Positions 1-8,795 of a DNA stretch of 64,000 nt are shown one piece after another. The number at the start of each line of letters is the position of its first letter. Position 1 is the stretch's first letter. The translations under genes and the position numbers were made by a program. The notes below the pieces were generated by a model that had not been told where the DNA came from, ran no database searches, and saw only the letters and a program-made list of their open reading frames with translations. Source of the stretch: Parerythrobacter aestuarii (GTDB lineage: Bacteria > Pseudomonadota > Alphaproteobacteria > Sphingomonadales > Sphingomonadaceae); assembly GCF_030140925.1 (NCBI RefSeq), contig NZ_JARBWD010000001.1:2046001-2110000 (forward strand). Direction: 5' to 3'.

Positions 1-669
1 GAGAACGCCGTCATGCAGGCGAACGACCCGGTCCATTTTCAGAGCCAGCCGCTCGTTATGGGTAGCGATCAGCGCCGCACTGCCCTCTCCGCGGACCAGC
101 GACAGGAACTGTTCAAGCACTTTATCGGATGTCGCTTCGTCGAGGTTTCCGGTTGGCTCGTCGGCCAGCACCAGTTCGGGCTTGTTGGCGAGGCCACGGG
201 CGACGGCCACACGCTGCTGTTCACCGCCCGAGAGCTGGCTCGGCCGGTGGTCCAGCCGTTCGCCGAGGCCGAGTGCGCGGAGCAACTCCTCCGCCCGCAC
301 TTCAGCCTCTTCGCGGGTCTTGTCCGCAATCATCTGCGGCAGGATGACGTTCTCCAGCGCATTGAAATCGGGCAGCAGGTGATGGAACTGGTAAACGAAG
401 CCCAGATGGTCGCGCCGCAGCGTCGTCCGCGCATGCGAATCGGACTTTTCCGCCGGAGTGCCGGCGATGATGATTTCGCCGCCGAAGCCGCCTTCGAGCA
501 GGCCGACCGCTTGCAGCAGCGTCGATTTGCCGGAGCCGGACGGACCAAGCAGCGCAACAATCTCGCCGGGCTGCACAGCCAGGTTCACGCCGCGCAGCAC
601 ATCGATGCGGGTGTCGCCCTGCTCGAAGCTGCGGGTGACGCCGCGCAATTCCACGACGGGGCTACTCAT
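1..669 (-). CDS. lolD: LolD, lipoprotein-releasing ABC transporter ATPase (partial)
   Basis: ATP-binding subunit of the Lol exporter, which extracts lipoproteins from the inner membrane for transfer to the outer membrane. The reading frame starts at an ATG at 669 and stays open to base 1, so the C-terminal end lies outside the window (223 codons seen). Walker [10 protein letters not shown] is at residues 42-50. The ABC signature [10 protein letters not shown] and Walker [14 protein letters not shown] follow. The stretch [17 protein letters not shown] is typical of LolD rather than of other ABC ATPases. The start overlaps the end of the permease gene by 8 nt, so the two are translationally coupled. 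Identity is secure; only the end is missing. Confidence 0.93.
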   Translation of the reverse strand, partial: MSSPVVELRGVTRSFEQGDTRIDVLRGVNLAVQPGEIVALLGPSGSGKSTLLQAVGLLEGGFGGEIIIAGTPAEKSDSHARTTLRRDHLGFVYQFHHLLPDFNALENVILPQMIADKTREEAEVRAEELLRALGLGERLDHRPSQLSGGEQQRVAVARGLANKPELVLADEPTGNLDEATSDKVLEQFLSLVRGEGSAALIATHNERLALKMDRVVRLHDGVL

Positions 670-1903
670 AACGCAATACCTGGACCGGATCCGTGCTCGA
701 CGCTTTCAGCGCCGGATAGAGCGTAGCAAGGAAGCTCATCACCAGAGCCAGCAGGATGATCCCGGCGATCTCCAACGGATCGGCCTTCGACGGAAGCGTT
801 GTGAGGAACCGCACTTCGGGATTCCACAATTCCTGCCCTGTCACAAAGGCAAAGAACGAGACGATGGGCTCGCGGAAGTAAAGCACCACTGTGCCAAGGA
901 TCAGGCCCGCGACAGTTCCGATCGCCCCAACGGTAAAGCCGGTCGTTACAAAGATCTTGAGCAAGGATTTCCGTGTTGCGCCCATGGTGCGCATGATGGC
1001 GATATCCCGCGTTTTCGCCCGAACCAGCATCACCAGGCTTGAAAGGATATTGAACGCAGCGACGACCACCATGAAGCTCAAGGCAAAGAACATCGCTGCC
1101 CGCTCGACCTGCAAGGCCTCGAATATCGAGCCATTGATCTGCTGCCAGGTCCGCACCTGCGCCCGGCCGCTGAGTTTCTGTTCGAGCGGTGCCATGATGG
1201 CACCAACGTTGTCCGCATTTTCGGTCTTAACTTCGATCATGGCGATTGTGTCGCCCATCAGAAGCAGGGTCTGCGCATCGGGGATCGGCATGACGACAAA
1301 CGCTTCGTCGTAATCGTACAGTCCGACTTCGAAGATGGCTGCGACTTCGTAGCCGATCTGGCGCGGGACGGTGCCGAAGGGCGTGGTGCGCCCGGCCGGA
1401 TTGATGATGGTGATGGTATCGCCTACCCGAACGCCGATGTTTTCCGCCAGCCGGGCTCCGATGGCGACAACACCCGCGTCCGGCTGTAACCGATCAAGGT
1501 TGCCCATGATGACCTTGTCGCCGAGCGCGGCGATATCTTCCTGCGTGTTGCCGCGCACGAAAACCGCCACAGCCCTTCCGTCATAGCTCGCCAGCAGGGC
1601 TTGTTCGATCAGTGGGGAAGCATCGGTGACGCCGGGCGTTGCCTTCACATCCTCCAGCACGCTTTCCCAATCATCCAGCCTGCCGCCGTAAGCCTGGACG
1701 ATGGCATGGCCGTTCACACCCACGATCTTGTCGAGCAGTTCAGCGCGGAAACCGTTCATGACGCTCATGACGATGACCAGCATCGCCACCGACAGCATCA
1801 CCACGCCCACGCTGATCCCGGCGACGAGCGCGATGAACGCCTCACCCCTGCCCGGGAGCAGGTAGCGCTTGGCAATGGTCCATTCGAAGGGGCTGAGCAG
1901 CAA
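662..1903 (-). CDS. lolC: LolC/E-family lipoprotein-releasing permease
   Basis: Membrane subunit of the Lol lipoprotein exporter, 413 aa, the usual length. A first membrane helix near residues 20-50 ([19 protein letters not shown]) is followed by a MacB-like periplasmic domain to about residue 260. Three C-terminal helices lie around residues 275-300, 320-345 and 375-400, which is the standard LolC/E layout. Only one permease gene lies next to lolD. Many alphaproteobacteria use one LolC/E-type protein, probably as a homodimer, instead of the enterobacterial LolC plus LolE pair. The gene is upstream of and overlaps lolD by 8 nt. Calling it LolC rather than LolE is arbitrary. Confidence 0.9.
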   Translation of the reverse strand: MLLSPFEWTIAKRYLLPGRGEAFIALVAGISVGVVMLSVAMLVIVMSVMNGFRAELLDKIVGVNGHAIVQAYGGRLDDWESVLEDVKATPGVTDASPLIEQALLASYDGRAVAVFVRGNTQEDIAALGDKVIMGNLDRLQPDAGVVAIGARLAENIGVRVGDTITIINPAGRTTPFGTVPRQIGYEVAAIFEVGLYDYDEAFVVMPIPDAQTLLLMGDTIAMIEVKTENADNVGAIMAPLEQKLSGRAQVRTWQQINGSIFEALQVERAAMFFALSFMVVVAAFNILSSLVMLVRAKTRDIAIMRTMGATRKSLLKIFVTTGFTVGAIGTVAGLILGTVVLYFREPIVSFFAFVTGQELWNPEVRFLTTLPSKADPLEIAGIILLALVMSFLATLYPALKASSTDPVQVLRYE

Positions 1904-2077
1904 GAGCAGTTCCGGTCGGTTGCCTGAAGGCCTTCCCCTCTAGGAAGCACTACCTTTCTGCGCAATGAAATTGGCCATGGTTATAGACGGCTTAGGAAAG
2001 CCGCCGATCGACCCTTGTAATCGCACCGTAACATCGCCATTGAGGCGCGCATCGGGGCAGCTGCGGGCGCGTGTTTG

Positions 2078-3553
2078 ATGATCACTACCCATCCCTTTTA
2101 CGATGAGCATGGCGACAAGCTGCGCGAAGAGTGCGGCGTGTTTGGCGCCATCAACGCCGGCGATGACGCTTCTGCGGCGACCGCGCTGGGCCTTCACGCC
2201 CTGCAGCATCGCGGGCAGGAAGCTGTCGGCATAACCAGTTTCGACGGCAAGCATTTTTTCACCCGGCGCGGGCTCGGCCATGTGGCAGAGAACTTCTCCA
2301 GCCCCGAATCGATTGCCGAGTTGCCGGGCCACATGGCTGCCGGACATGTCCGTTATTCAACCACCGGCGGCGCGGGCCTACGCAATGTCCAGCCGCTTTA
2401 TGCCGACCTTGCCACCGGCGGTTTTGCCGTCGCGCACAATGGCAATTTCTCCAACGCCGGTGCGCTGCGGGCCGAGCTGGTGCAGAAAGGTGCGATCTTC
2501 CAGTCTACCAGCGATACCGAGGTGGTCATCCACCTCGTTGCAACCAGCCGCTATCCAACCCTGCGCGACCGGTTGGTCGACGCACTGCGCTTGGTCGAAG
2601 GTGCCTATGCGCTGATCGTGATGACGCCCGAAGGCATGATCGCCTGCCGCGATCCGCTCGGCATCCGCCCGCTGCAAATGGGCCGGATGGGGGATGCCGT
2701 GGTGTTCGCCTCCGAAACCGTCGCCTTCGACGTGGTCGGTGCACAATTCGAGCGGCAAGTCGAGCCGGGAGAGCTGATCGAGGTCGATTTCGAAGGCAAG
2801 GTGAAGAGCTTCCGGCCTTTTGGCGAGAGCCCCTCACGCCCGTGCATCTTCGAGCATGTCTATTTCAGCCGCCCCGATTCGGTTTTCGACGGGCGCAGCA
2901 TTTACGAAGCGCGCAAGGCCATCGGTCAGCAACTCGCCATCGAAAGCCCGTGCGAAGCCGACCTGGTCGTGCCGGTACCTGATAGCGGCGTTCCGGCAGC
3001 GATCGGATACGCGCAGGAATCAGGCATCCCGTTCGAGCTCGGCATCATCCGCTCGCATTACGTCGGGCGTACCTTCATCCAACCTTCCGATGGTGCGCGG
3101 CATGCCGGGGTGAAGCGCAAGCACAACGCCAACCGCGCCATGGTCGAAGGCAAGCGCATCGTGCTCATCGACGATTCGATCGTGCGCGGCACCACTTCGC
3201 TTCAGATCGTCGAGATGATGCGTGACGCCGGTGCCAAGGAAGTCCACTTCCGCGTCGCCAGCCCGCCAACGGCGCACAGCTGCTTCTATGGTGTCGACAC
3301 CCCGGAGCGGAACAAGCTGTTGGCCGCGCAGATGGAACTCGAGCCGATGCGCGAGTATATCAAGGCCGACAGCTTGGCATTCGTCTCGATCGACGGTCTG
3401 TACCGCGCCGTGGGCGAGAAGCCACGCGTCGCCAAATGCCCGCAGTTTTGCGATGCCTGCTTTACCGGTGACTACCCGACCTCGCTGACCGACCTCGAAA
3501 TGAAGGAAAAAGGCACAGCGCAGCTGTCTTTCCCTGTAAACAAGGTCGCCTGA
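2078..3553 (+). CDS. purF: Amidophosphoribosyltransferase
   Basis: First committed enzyme of de novo purine synthesis; it converts PRPP and glutamine to 5-phosphoribosylamine. The N-terminal Ntn-hydrolase glutaminase domain has its catalytic Cys at residue 19 (EECGVFG), preceded by a short propeptide that must be removed. The PRTase loop VLIDDSIVRGTT lies in the C-terminal half. Cysteines in RPCIFEHVYF, AHSCFYG and CPQFCDACFTGDYP match the Bacillus-type enzyme, which carries a 4Fe-4S cluster, rather than the E. coli type. A TTG codon at 2075 directly precedes the ATG at 2078; ATG is chosen as the more likely start. The next gene begins at the base after the stop codon. Confidence 0.96.
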   Translation: MITTHPFYDEHGDKLREECGVFGAINAGDDASAATALGLHALQHRGQEAVGITSFDGKHFFTRRGLGHVAENFSSPESIAELPGHMAAGHVRYSTTGGAGLRNVQPLYADLATGGFAVAHNGNFSNAGALRAELVQKGAIFQSTSDTEVVIHLVATSRYPTLRDRLVDALRLVEGAYALIVMTPEGMIACRDPLGIRPLQMGRMGDAVVFASETVAFDVVGAQFERQVEPGELIEVDFEGKVKSFRPFGESPSRPCIFEHVYFSRPDSVFDGRSIYEARKAIGQQLAIESPCEADLVVPVPDSGVPAAIGYAQESGIPFELGIIRSHYVGRTFIQPSDGARHAGVKRKHNANRAMVEGKRIVLIDDSIVRGTTSLQIVEMMRDAGAKEVHFRVASPPTAHSCFYGVDTPERNKLLAAQMELEPMREYIKADSLAFVSIDGLYRAVGEKPRVAKCPQFCDACFTGDYPTSLTDLEMKEKGTAQLSFPVNKVA

Positions 3554-4267
3554 ATGCCTGAAACCAAACCTTTTTCGGGCAAGCTTGCCCTTGTTACCGG
3601 CGCGTCCAAGGGGATTGGTGCTGCCACTGCGAAAGCGCTCGCTGCCGGCGGGGCCCACGTGGTGCTGACAGCGCGCGATGTAAAGGGCCTGGAAGCGGTT
3701 GAAGATTCCATTCATTCGGCCGGCGGAAGTTCCACCATCGCCCCGGTAGACCTGACCGAGCCAGACGGTGTCGCGCGCCTCGCCACGGCCATTGCCGGGC
3801 GCTGGGATGCACTTGACTATCTCGTTATTTCAGCTGCTTACCTGCCGATGCTCACACCAGTTACACAGATCGACCAGAAGCAATTCAACCAGGCGTTGAC
3901 GATCAATGTCCTCGCCACGCAAGCGCTCCTGGCCAATTTCGACCCATTGCTGAAGCGCGCTGATGCCGGTCGCGTGATCGGGCTTACCAGCAGCGTCGGG
4001 GAAACCCCTCGGGCCTATTGGTCGGCGTATGGCTCTAGCAAGGCGGCGTTCGACAATTTGCTCCAGTGCTATGCACAGGAGATCGAGAAGATCAGCCAGG
4101 TGCGGGTCGCCATAGTCGACCCCGGGGCCACGCGCACGAACATGCGGGCCAAGGCCTATCCCGGCGAGGATCCGCAGACGGTCAAACCGCCCGAAGCCGT
4201 GGCCGAACGCCTGGTTGCGCTCCTGCAAGAGGAGTTCCCCACCGGCCACCGCGAACGCGTCAATTAG
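3554..4267 (+). CDS. Short-chain dehydrogenase/reductase
   Basis: A 237-aa classical SDR, predicted NAD(P)-dependent oxidoreductase. The Rossmann cofactor motif TGASKGIGAATA is near the N-terminus, a Ser is in LTSSVGE, and the catalytic pair is YGSSK (Tyr-x-x-x-Lys). The usual NNAG motif is replaced by ISAAY. The ATG follows the purF stop with no gap, so the two are probably co-transcribed and coupled. This purF-SDR pairing seems common in sphingomonads, but the substrate is unknown. YciK-like reductases are the closest type I can name. Nothing in the sequence ties it to purine synthesis. Confidence 0.85.
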   Translation: MPETKPFSGKLALVTGASKGIGAATAKALAAGGAHVVLTARDVKGLEAVEDSIHSAGGSSTIAPVDLTEPDGVARLATAIAGRWDALDYLVISAAYLPMLTPVTQIDQKQFNQALTINVLATQALLANFDPLLKRADAGRVIGLTSSVGETPRAYWSAYGSSKAAFDNLLQCYAQEIEKISQVRVAIVDPGATRTNMRAKAYPGEDPQTVKPPEAVAERLVALLQEEFPTGHRERVN

Positions 4268-4299
4268 CGGCTTGGTTAATTTCCCTTAAGGCTCGATCA

Positions 4300-4313
4300 T
4301 TACCTGCAGGTAA
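4300..4313. promoter_or_regulatory. 14-bp perfect palindrome upstream of the PilZ gene
   Basis: TTACCTGCAGGTAA is a perfect 14-bp palindrome 65 bp before the PilZ start codon. Just upstream, at 4276-4289, is TTAA-N6-TTAA, close to but one base short of the CtrA consensus TTAA-N7-TTAA. Both sit in the only gap between the SDR and PilZ genes, so they may be operator sites for the PilZ gene. No binding protein can be named from sequence alone. Confidence 0.4.
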
Positions 4314-4377
4314 ATTCTCCCCCTGCATGGTTCCCCTACCGCGCGCCGCCAAGTGCGTGTGGAGAGGGAAGACAGCC

Positions 4378-4731
4378 ATGTTCGATACCGCAGACGATCG
4401 CTACAGCATTGCAGCGCAGGAAGACCGCTGCGCCCCGCGCACCAAACTCTCGATTCCCGCGCAGATGCGTGCATCGGGCGGTCGCCGGTTCCAGACAGTG
4501 GTCCACGACCTCTCGATCTCGGGTTTCAGTGCCGCGGCGATCAACCGGATGCACGAGGGACAAGTCGTGTGGCTCACGCTGCCCGGTCTCGAATCGCAGA
4601 TGGCGCACGTCGTCTGGTGGGACAATTGCATCGTTGGTTGCGCCTTTGCCGACCTTCTCAGTCCAATCGTCCACGACAACATTCTCGCCCGCTATTCCGG
4701 AAACTCGGGGATGTTCCGCCCGCTGATCTGA
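4378..4731 (+). CDS. Single-domain PilZ protein (cyclic-di-GMP receptor)
   Basis: A 117-aa cytoplasmic protein consisting of one PilZ domain. Both ligand motifs are present: RxxxR at residues 17-21 (RCAPR) and DxSxxG at residues 44-49 (DLSISG), so cyclic-di-GMP binding is likely. The ATG at 4378 is chosen because a strong GGAGAGGG ribosome site lies just upstream; the longer open frame from 4066 lies inside the SDR gene and is not coding. Output is unknown; such proteins act by binding a partner. Two GGDEF-EAL-PilZ proteins are encoded at 55783-60799, so a local enzyme source for the ligand exists in the same genome. Confidence 0.88.
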   Translation: MFDTADDRYSIAAQEDRCAPRTKLSIPAQMRASGGRRFQTVVHDLSISGFSAAAINRMHEGQVVWLTLPGLESQMAHVVWWDNCIVGCAFADLLSPIVHDNILARYSGNSGMFRPLI

Positions 4732-4746
4732 TCCGGCAGCGGCAAG

Positions 4747-5973
4747 TTACTCCGCAGCCACGGCTTCCTTGTCAGCCATGATCGGCGGACCTCGTTTGTC
4801 GACGGCAGACTGCACCGCACGATAAAACTCTTCACGCTGTGGGCCTACACCCTCAGGGTCTGTGGCAGTGGGCCAGTTCGAATTCGATGCGATCACCAGC
4901 TTGCGGGCCGGATCTATGAAGATGCCCTGCCCGAAGATGCCCTGCGCCGCGAAAGTGCCATCGTCATTGGTCCACCACTGGTAGCCATAACCACGCCCCG
5001 GCGCGCCGATATCGGCCTGCTTGGTGGTCGCAGCGGCAAACCAGTCAGACGGGACCACCTGTTTGCCGCCAGCGACACCGCCGCCCATCACGAACAGCCC
5101 GAAGCGGGCCATGTCTCGAGTCGCGGCCTGGATGCAGCAGCCGGCGATCTCGTGCCCGGTCGAACCCAGCAGCCAGGTCGCGTCCTGCTCCATCCCGAAC
5201 GGCTGCCAAACCTTCTCTGACAAGTACTCAGCCAGCTTCTTGCCTGTGGCTTCGCTCACCAGCACGCCTATGAGGTTGGTCTCGCCGGTCTTGTAGACCC
5301 ACTTATCGCCTGCCGGTGCCTCGCGCGGGAGCCCCCGCATATAGCTGACGGTAACATCGAGTCCGTCCTCGGCCTTGTGTTCGTTGAACAGGGCCACATC
5401 GGAGTTGGGATCGGTGTAATCCTCGTTCCACTTCACCCCCGAAGTCATGGTCAGCAGTTCCCTGACTGAGACATCGTCATAGGCGGAACCCTTCAGCCCT
5501 TCGATATACTTGGTCACCGGGTCGTCCACGCTCTCGATCGCGCCGTCCTGGATTGCCGCGCCGACCATGGTTGAAGTCAGGCTCTTGGCGACGGAGAAAC
5601 TGGTCCACTTGCCCTGCGGCCCGAAGTCGAGTCCGTAGCGCTCCAGCACCACCTTGCCGTCGAGCACAATGACGAGCGCGGAGGTCCGCTGGGTCTTGAA
5701 ATAGCCATCGAGGTCGTAGTCCAGCTGCAGCGGCAGGCCTTCCGGCAGGGGATAGGGATTATCGCCCGCTTTGATCGTGCGGGTCTCCGCCAGCACCGGC
5801 AGCGCGTCCATCGACCGGAAAGCGGCATCACGCTGCTCGACCGACCAGAACAGCACGTTGCGATCGGTCGGCAGGTTGGAGAGCAGCATGCGCTGCTCCT
5901 TGTCGAGTGAGTAATATCCGACCACGAACATAACGCCGAGCACTGCGAGCGCCGCCAGGATCCATTTCTTCAT
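4747..5973 (-). CDS. Beta-lactamase-family serine hydrolase (class C / PBP-like)
   Basis: A 408-aa exported or membrane-anchored serine hydrolase. Residues 4-21 form a hydrophobic N-terminal segment without an obvious signal peptidase site. The nucleophile motif SxxK is S127-V-A-K130, and a Tyr motif (YKTGETN) starts at residue 227. A clear KTG box is not seen; the GQGIF segment near residue 355 may stand in for it. The family (Pfam Beta-lactamase) includes esterases, D-aminopeptidases and 6-aminohexanoate hydrolases as well as AmpC, so antibiotic hydrolysis should not be assumed. It lies 27 bp downstream of cfa on the same strand and could be the last gene of that unit. Confidence 0.82.
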   Translation of the reverse strand: MKKWILAALAVLGVMFVVGYYSLDKEQRMLLSNLPTDRNVLFWSVEQRDAAFRSMDALPVLAETRTIKAGDNPYPLPEGLPLQLDYDLDGYFKTQRTSALVIVLDGKVVLERYGLDFGPQGKWTSFSVAKSLTSTMVGAAIQDGAIESVDDPVTKYIEGLKGSAYDDVSVRELLTMTSGVKWNEDYTDPNSDVALFNEHKAEDGLDVTVSYMRGLPREAPAGDKWVYKTGETNLIGVLVSEATGKKLAEYLSEKVWQPFGMEQDATWLLGSTGHEIAGCCIQAATRDMARFGLFVMGGGVAGGKQVVPSDWFAAATTKQADIGAPGRGYGYQWWTNDDGTFAAQGIFGQGIFIDPARKLVIASNSNWPTATDPEGVGPQREEFYRAVQSAVDKRGPPIMADKEAVAAE

Positions 5974-6000
5974 CGCTTCTCTCCCAACCCGTATTCTGTC

Positions 6001-7245
6001 TTATCTCTTGACCAGCGTCACCTGGTGGACATCGATGAAACCGCTGCGGAAGCCGCCTTCGCAATATTGCAGGTAAAAACGCCATAGCTGCCGGAACCGC
6101 TCGTCGAAGCCTTCCGGCAGGGTACCCTGCTCTACCGCCAGATCGAAATTGCTTCGCCACGCTCTGAGCGTCTGGGCGTAATCCTGCCCAAAATCGACTC
6201 TGTTCTGCCAAGTGAGCCCACGAGCTTCAGCCAGCTCGCGGAATTCGCTGGTGCGGATCAACAGGCCCCCGGGGAAGATGTAGGCCTGGATGAAATCTGC
6301 ACTGTCGGCATAGGCTTCAAAGCTGTCTTCCGCCATCGAGATATACTGGATCGCGGCTTTGCCACCCGGCCTCAAATTGCGCGCGACGCAATCCATGAAG
6401 GTCGGCCAGTATTCGCGGCCCAGCGCCTCGACCATCTCGACGCTGGCGATGGCATCGTATTGACCATTTGTATCGCGATAATCCTGCTTGAGGAAGCGGG
6501 TCGCGTCGCCCGCGCCCCTCCTTGCCCACGCGAGCTGTTCGTCCGAGAGGCTGATGGCATCGACCTGCGCCCCGCGCGCGGCCGCGGCCTTGGCCAGCGT
6601 GCCCCAGCCACAGCCGATTTCCAGCATGGATTTGCCCGGCTCGAGATCGATCCGGTCGAGCACTGCGGAGACTTTCGCCCGCTGCGCGTCGTCGAGCGAG
6701 GCCCCCGGCGCGAACAGCGCGCTGGAATAGGTCATCGTTTCGCCAAGCCAGGCAGCGTAGAAATCGTTGCCTATGTCATAATGCGCCTGGATGTTACGGG
6801 CCGAACCTTCGCGGGTGTTGCGGTTGAGCCGGTGCGCCTGCCGCAGCGCCCGCTGCCACAGACCGCGGGCCCGGCCGGTGTCCCCGAGAGACGCCGCGTT
6901 GTCGCCAAAAACGGCAAACACCGGCACGAGGTCCGGACTGTCCCACTCGCCGGCTTCCCATGCCTGGTACCAGCCGATCGAGCCGCTGGTGGCGAGCCGC
7001 AGCAGTGCGCGCCAGCTGTGGAGGTTCACAACCGCGTCAAAGCCGGGATTGCGCCCACCCAGCACGCGGGTGGTCCCATCGGGCAAGTGGCCGGTGATCG
7101 AGCCTTTATCCAGCCCCCTGTCGATCTGGTCGAGGACCTTGCCGAAACCGGGCGCGAGCAAGCGTGCAAAGAGGCCCGGCGGGCGCTCGAAACGCGCCGC
7201 CCCGGCTAGCAAATCCCTACCTCGCTGCATCCTTCCAACTGACAT
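6001..7245 (-). CDS. cfa: Cyclopropane-fatty-acyl-phospholipid synthase
   Basis: A 414-aa SAM-dependent methyltransferase that adds a methylene bridge to unsaturated acyl chains of membrane phospholipids. Diagnostic stretches are HYDIGNDFYAAWL, the SAM-binding motif LEIGCGWGTLA, and YIFPGG near the C-terminus, all conserved in CFA synthases. Length agrees with the family. It lies 52 bp downstream of phrB on the same strand. Photolyase and cfa genes occur together in light-inducible clusters of other proteobacteria, which suggests a shared stress response. It could instead methylate lipids without making a ring, since the family includes such variants. Confidence 0.9.
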   Translation of the reverse strand: MSVGRMQRGRDLLAGAARFERPPGLFARLLAPGFGKVLDQIDRGLDKGSITGHLPDGTTRVLGGRNPGFDAVVNLHSWRALLRLATSGSIGWYQAWEAGEWDSPDLVPVFAVFGDNAASLGDTGRARGLWQRALRQAHRLNRNTREGSARNIQAHYDIGNDFYAAWLGETMTYSSALFAPGASLDDAQRAKVSAVLDRIDLEPGKSMLEIGCGWGTLAKAAAARGAQVDAISLSDEQLAWARRGAGDATRFLKQDYRDTNGQYDAIASVEMVEALGREYWPTFMDCVARNLRPGGKAAIQYISMAEDSFEAYADSADFIQAYIFPGGLLIRTSEFRELAEARGLTWQNRVDFGQDYAQTLRAWRSNFDLAVEQGTLPEGFDERFRQLWRFYLQYCEGGFRSGFIDVHQVTLVKR

Positions 7246-7297
7246 GGATGTAGATATGCCGCGCGCCGCTTACGCGGGCAAGCGCGCTCCTGGATTT

Positions 7298-8677
7298 TCA
7301 GTCGCCTTTCATCGCCTTGTACGCAGCAAGGGCGCGCTCGCGGCCTTGCTTGTGGCCGATGATCTTTTCCGGATAGCGCCCGCGCCGCCCCTCGGCAGGA
7401 TCATGTACCTCGCTGTCGGGCAAGTGCTTCAATTCGGGGACGTATTCGCGGATATAGCCCGCCGCATCGAATTTCTCGCTCTGCGTCAGCGGGGCCATGA
7501 TGCGCACGAACATGTTGCTGTCGACCCCGGTGCCTGCGACCCATTGCCAGTTGGCACCGTTGGACCCGTAATCGGCATCAACCAGCGTATCCCAGAACCA
7601 CTGCTCGCCCACGCGCCAGTCGATCAGCAGATGCTTGATGAGGAAGCTCGCTGCGATCATGCGCACGCGGTTGTGCATCCAGCCGGTCTGCCACAGCTGG
7701 CGCATGCCGGCATCGACGATGGGGTAGCCGGTGCGGCCTTGCTGCCAGGCCTTGAGGTCGGCGGCGGCCTCGCCGGTGTGATCGCGCCATTCGAGCTTGT
7801 CGAATTCTTCGCGATAGCTTTGCGTGGCATAGGCCGGGAACTGGCAGATGACGTTCTGGGCGTAGTCGCGCCAGATCAGTTCCTTCTCGTAGGTCTTCCA
7901 ACCATCACCGCGCCGCCCCTTGAGCGCGTGCCAGACCTGCACCGCTGAAATCTCGCCGAAATGCAGGTGCGGCGAAAGCTGGCTGGTCTTGTCGACCGAA
8001 GGCAAGTTCCGCGCCTCGTCATAGTCGGCGACATGATCCGCCCACCACTCCAGCCGCTCGTGCGCTGCGGCTTCGCCGACAGTCCAGAAATCACGCAAAC
8101 CGCCGGCCCAATCGGGCCTGCTGGGGAGCAGGTCCCAGTCCTCCAGCGCATCGCTCGCGGGCCAGCTGTCGGGCGATGACAGCGTCTCCGGCTCGGGCAG
8201 CGCATCGCGCGGCGGGAGCTGTTCCAGCGTCGCTTTCGAGAACGGAGTGTAAATCTTGTAGGGGCTGCCCGACCCCGTCGTCACCGCGCCGGGCGGGAGC
8301 AGGTAGTTGGCATCGTAAAGCTGCAGGTCGAGCCTGTCCTTGAGCTCCGACTGCGCCTTGCGCCACCACGGTTCGTAGTGGCGGTTGGCGTGGATCGTCC
8401 CGGCACCGATTTCCTCTGCGACCTTGCACAGCTCCTCCACCTCATCGCCGCGCCGCAGGATGATCTTCGCGTGGCGCTTCGCAAAGCTGGCGGAAAGGCT
8501 CTCCAGCGAATGATGCAACCACCAGCGCGATGCCCCACCATAGGCGTGGGACTTGGCCCGCTCGTCATCGAGCACATAGACTGCCACCACCGGCCCGGCC
8601 TGCGCCGCGTGATACAGCGCCGGATTGTCCGCCATGCGCAAGTCGCGCCGCAGCCATACGATCTGGGGAGAACTCAA
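7298..8677 (-). CDS. phrB: Deoxyribodipyrimidine photolyase
   Basis: FAD-dependent, light-driven repair of cyclobutane pyrimidine dimers; about 459 aa, normal for a class I CPD photolyase. The N-terminal antenna-binding domain begins IVWLRRDLRMADNPAL. The C-terminal FAD domain carries GRTGYPIVDAGMRQL, WMHNRVRM and WFWDTLVDADYGSN-type motifs. The frame extends to a GTG at 8683, but GGAGG lies directly against that codon. The TTG at 8677 has GGAGG at a 5-nt spacing and is preferred. The gene starts only 9 bp from a hairpin repeat, so its promoter must lie within or beyond the repeat. Confidence 0.93.
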   Translation of the reverse strand: MSSPQIVWLRRDLRMADNPALYHAAQAGPVVAVYVLDDERAKSHAYGGASRWWLHHSLESLSASFAKRHAKIILRRGDEVEELCKVAEEIGAGTIHANRHYEPWWRKAQSELKDRLDLQLYDANYLLPPGAVTTGSGSPYKIYTPFSKATLEQLPPRDALPEPETLSSPDSWPASDALEDWDLLPSRPDWAGGLRDFWTVGEAAAHERLEWWADHVADYDEARNLPSVDKTSQLSPHLHFGEISAVQVWHALKGRRGDGWKTYEKELIWRDYAQNVICQFPAYATQSYREEFDKLEWRDHTGEAAADLKAWQQGRTGYPIVDAGMRQLWQTGWMHNRVRMIAASFLIKHLLIDWRVGEQWFWDTLVDADYGSNGANWQWVAGTGVDSNMFVRIMAPLTQSEKFDAAGYIREYVPELKHLPDSEVHDPAEGRRGRYPEKIIGHKQGRERALAAYKAMKGD

Positions 8678-8685
8678 ACCCACCT

Positions 8686-8777
8686 CCGTTCGCCCTGAGC
8701 CTGTCGAAGGGCCGCCCTTGCTTCTGCCCGTTGCTCTCGAAAGAAGAACAGGGCTTCGACAAGCTCAGCCCGAACGG
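8686..8777. repeat. Long imperfect inverted repeat (REP-like hairpin)
   Basis: The left arm at 8686-8712 and right arm at 8751-8777 are 27 nt each and near-complementary. Each carries the motif CTTCGACAGGCTCAG or its variant with AAGCTCAG. They are separated by 38 nt, so a long stem can form. It fills the gap between phrB and the YdjM-like gene, both on the minus strand. This type of palindrome is familiar from sphingomonad intergenic DNA. No transposase is nearby. It may act as a transcript-stabilising or terminating structure. Confidence 0.75.
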
Positions 8778-8795
8778 TGTTGGTAGGGAAGCGCG

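Noticed and set aside
13..726. 237-aa plus-strand frame at the left edge
   Set aside because: It lies opposite the lolD gene, whose Walker and signature motifs are complete; the plus frame has no recognisable motif.
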